Source: CALECP01 sp964389925
GTDB taxonomy: Bacteria; Chloroflexota; Anaerolineae; Promineifilales; Promineifilaceae
Assembly (NCBI GenBank): GCA_964389925.1
Contig: CAYMGE010000014.1
Span: forward strand, 1 to 64,000
Reading direction: 5' to 3'
Length of the DNA: 64,000 bases
Below the pieces are notes generated by a model. The model had not been told where the DNA came from. It saw only the letters and a program-made list of their open reading frames with translations, and ran no database searches. A program made the translations under genes and the position numbers. Within the stretch, counting starts at the first letter, position 1. Every line of letters starts with the position of its first letter. This document shows positions 63,644-64,000 of this stretch, piece by piece.

Positions 63644-63727
63644 GTGTTCGGTATTCGGTAAGTCGGTATTCGGTGTGCGTTCTACCACAGGTCAATACCG
63701 AACACTGTATACCGATTACCGTTTACC
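63644..63727. repeat. Heptamer-type inverted repeat near the right end
   Basis: GTTCGGTATTCGGTAAGTCG and GTATTCGGTG on the left face CAATACCGAACACTG and TATACCGATTACCG on the right. Same unit (ATTCGGT) as 11157-11199. It lies in a 284-base intergenic stretch where I see nothing else but A/T-rich sequence. Confidence 0.7.
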
Positions 63728-63872
63728 ATTGCCCCAAAACTTTTTCCTGACTACTTATGAAGAAACCCATGCGCCTACTAGTTCGCGCTCAAAAAGTTGA
63801 AGCCCGAACCGCAACGTAAGACAACGATAGCGCAAACGAGAAATAACACCAATGTTCTATGCAGAAATGATC

Positions 63873-64000
63873 CTACTGTAAAAATGGATTTGACAGGCGT
63901 TCTCGGCCGATAGTCGTCGCATTGCCATGCCCAGAGAGAACATGCGTTTCATCAGGGAGCGGCATCAGCTTCTCCTCGATGCTGTTCATGAGCGTGCTAA
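63873..64000 (-). CDS. C-terminus of an MBL-fold metallo-hydrolase (partial)
   Basis: The last 41 residues of a minus-strand gene running off the right edge: LPDETHVLSGHGNATTIGRE then RLSNPFLQ. The H-V-L-S-G-H-G and T-T-I-x-x-E-R segments are typical of glyoxalase-II-like metallo-beta-lactamase-fold hydrolases, where the final His is a metal ligand. The rest lies outside the window. Confidence 0.75.
   Translation of the reverse strand, partial: STLMNSIEEKLMPLPDETHVLSGHGNATTIGRERLSNPFLQ

Larger units (their letters stand above)
396..63910. repeat. Dispersed palindrome TCGGCCGA, about 77 exact copies
   Basis: A hand scan finds about 77 exact copies of the perfect 8-bp palindrome TCGGCCGA (examples start at 396, 2243, 3313, 3871, 4135, 4466, 5004, 5293, 5542, 13082, 15153, 19251, 20697, 22003, 26364, 31951, 34063, 41023, 42352, 54463, 56607, 57177, 61931, 63202, 63431, 63568, 63903). 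Several dozen more sites match 7 of 8, mostly with G or A replacing the first T. Near 50% G+C, about one exact copy is expected in 64 kb. The sites lie mainly inside genes in all three frames, giving Ser-Ala-Glu/Asp, x-Gly-Arg or x-Arg-Pro. One is inside the intein. Function unknown; the closest known analogue is the cyanobacterial HIP1 octamer. Confidence 0.9.

Overview
The window looks like a draft or metagenome-derived contig of a Chloroflexota bacterium (Anaerolineae-like). This is inferred from the gene mix: an Agl23-type glycosyltransferase, SH3b, dockerin and cohesin surface proteins, TrpB2, MenA, two clostripain-family proteins, many hairpin and heptamer repeats, and roughly 50% G+C. 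It is not proven. A run of 100 N at 29726-29825 marks a scaffold gap inside a tandem-repeat gene. I saw no rRNA, tRNA or CRISPR array.

Layout. 0-10 kb: a broken ORF at the left edge, a hypothetical protein plus a trypsin-fold protease, a methyltransferase, a lipoprotein-like C11 peptidase, an MFS transporter diverging from a sigma factor followed by a small ZAS-type zinc protein, an SDR and an OsmC protein. 10-17.7 kb: PPTase and zwf on the minus strand, then a leucine operon (leuA-leuC-leuD, no leuB in view). The operon is preceded by a leucine-rich leader peptide and a perfect terminator, and two genes including a PD-(D/E)XK-like nuclease are inserted in it. 17.8-28.2 kb: dnaE with a 358-residue intein, a C-terminal PurL-like fragment, carboxypeptidase Taq, menA and a histone-deacetylase-family enzyme. 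28.2-31.7 kb: a very acidic repeat protein with about 25 E-P-T-type motifs. 31.9-45.8 kb: ndk, SH3b secreted proteins, DUF951, a GT2, a YcaQ-type glycosylase, TrpB2, a CaiD-like / ADP-forming acyl-CoA ligase / ABC ATPase operon, a Ser/Thr kinase, a structured noncoding stretch resembling an IS200/IS605 end, and an FHA-winged-helix regulator. 45.9-54.6 kb: a one-strand surface cluster (O-antigen ligase, DUF2723 protein, Wzz-like protein, C11-like peptidase, dockerin protein, membrane-anchored cohesin). 54.9-64 kb: a TPR regulator, a truncated PurH, a GluR0-like channel receptor, an anti-sigma-like protein, an Agl23-NHL fusion and the C-terminus of an MBL-fold hydrolase.

The most unusual signal is not a gene. 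The perfect palindrome TCGGCCGA occurs about 77 times by hand count, where about one is expected by chance. At many copies the local GC skew flips: the 5' flank is G-rich and the 3' flank C-rich on the + strand, whichever way the gene runs. This looks like a HIP1-type highly iterated palindrome coupled to a strand-asymmetric process centred on the site. A stretch of about 6.3 kb (44.5-50.85 kb) holds only one copy and may be a recent arrival.

Other repeat layers are heptanucleotide tandem or inverted repeats. One is inserted in frame in the PurL-like gene and one supplies the stop codon of the truncated PurH. There are also double-hairpin MITE-like elements with a shared core.
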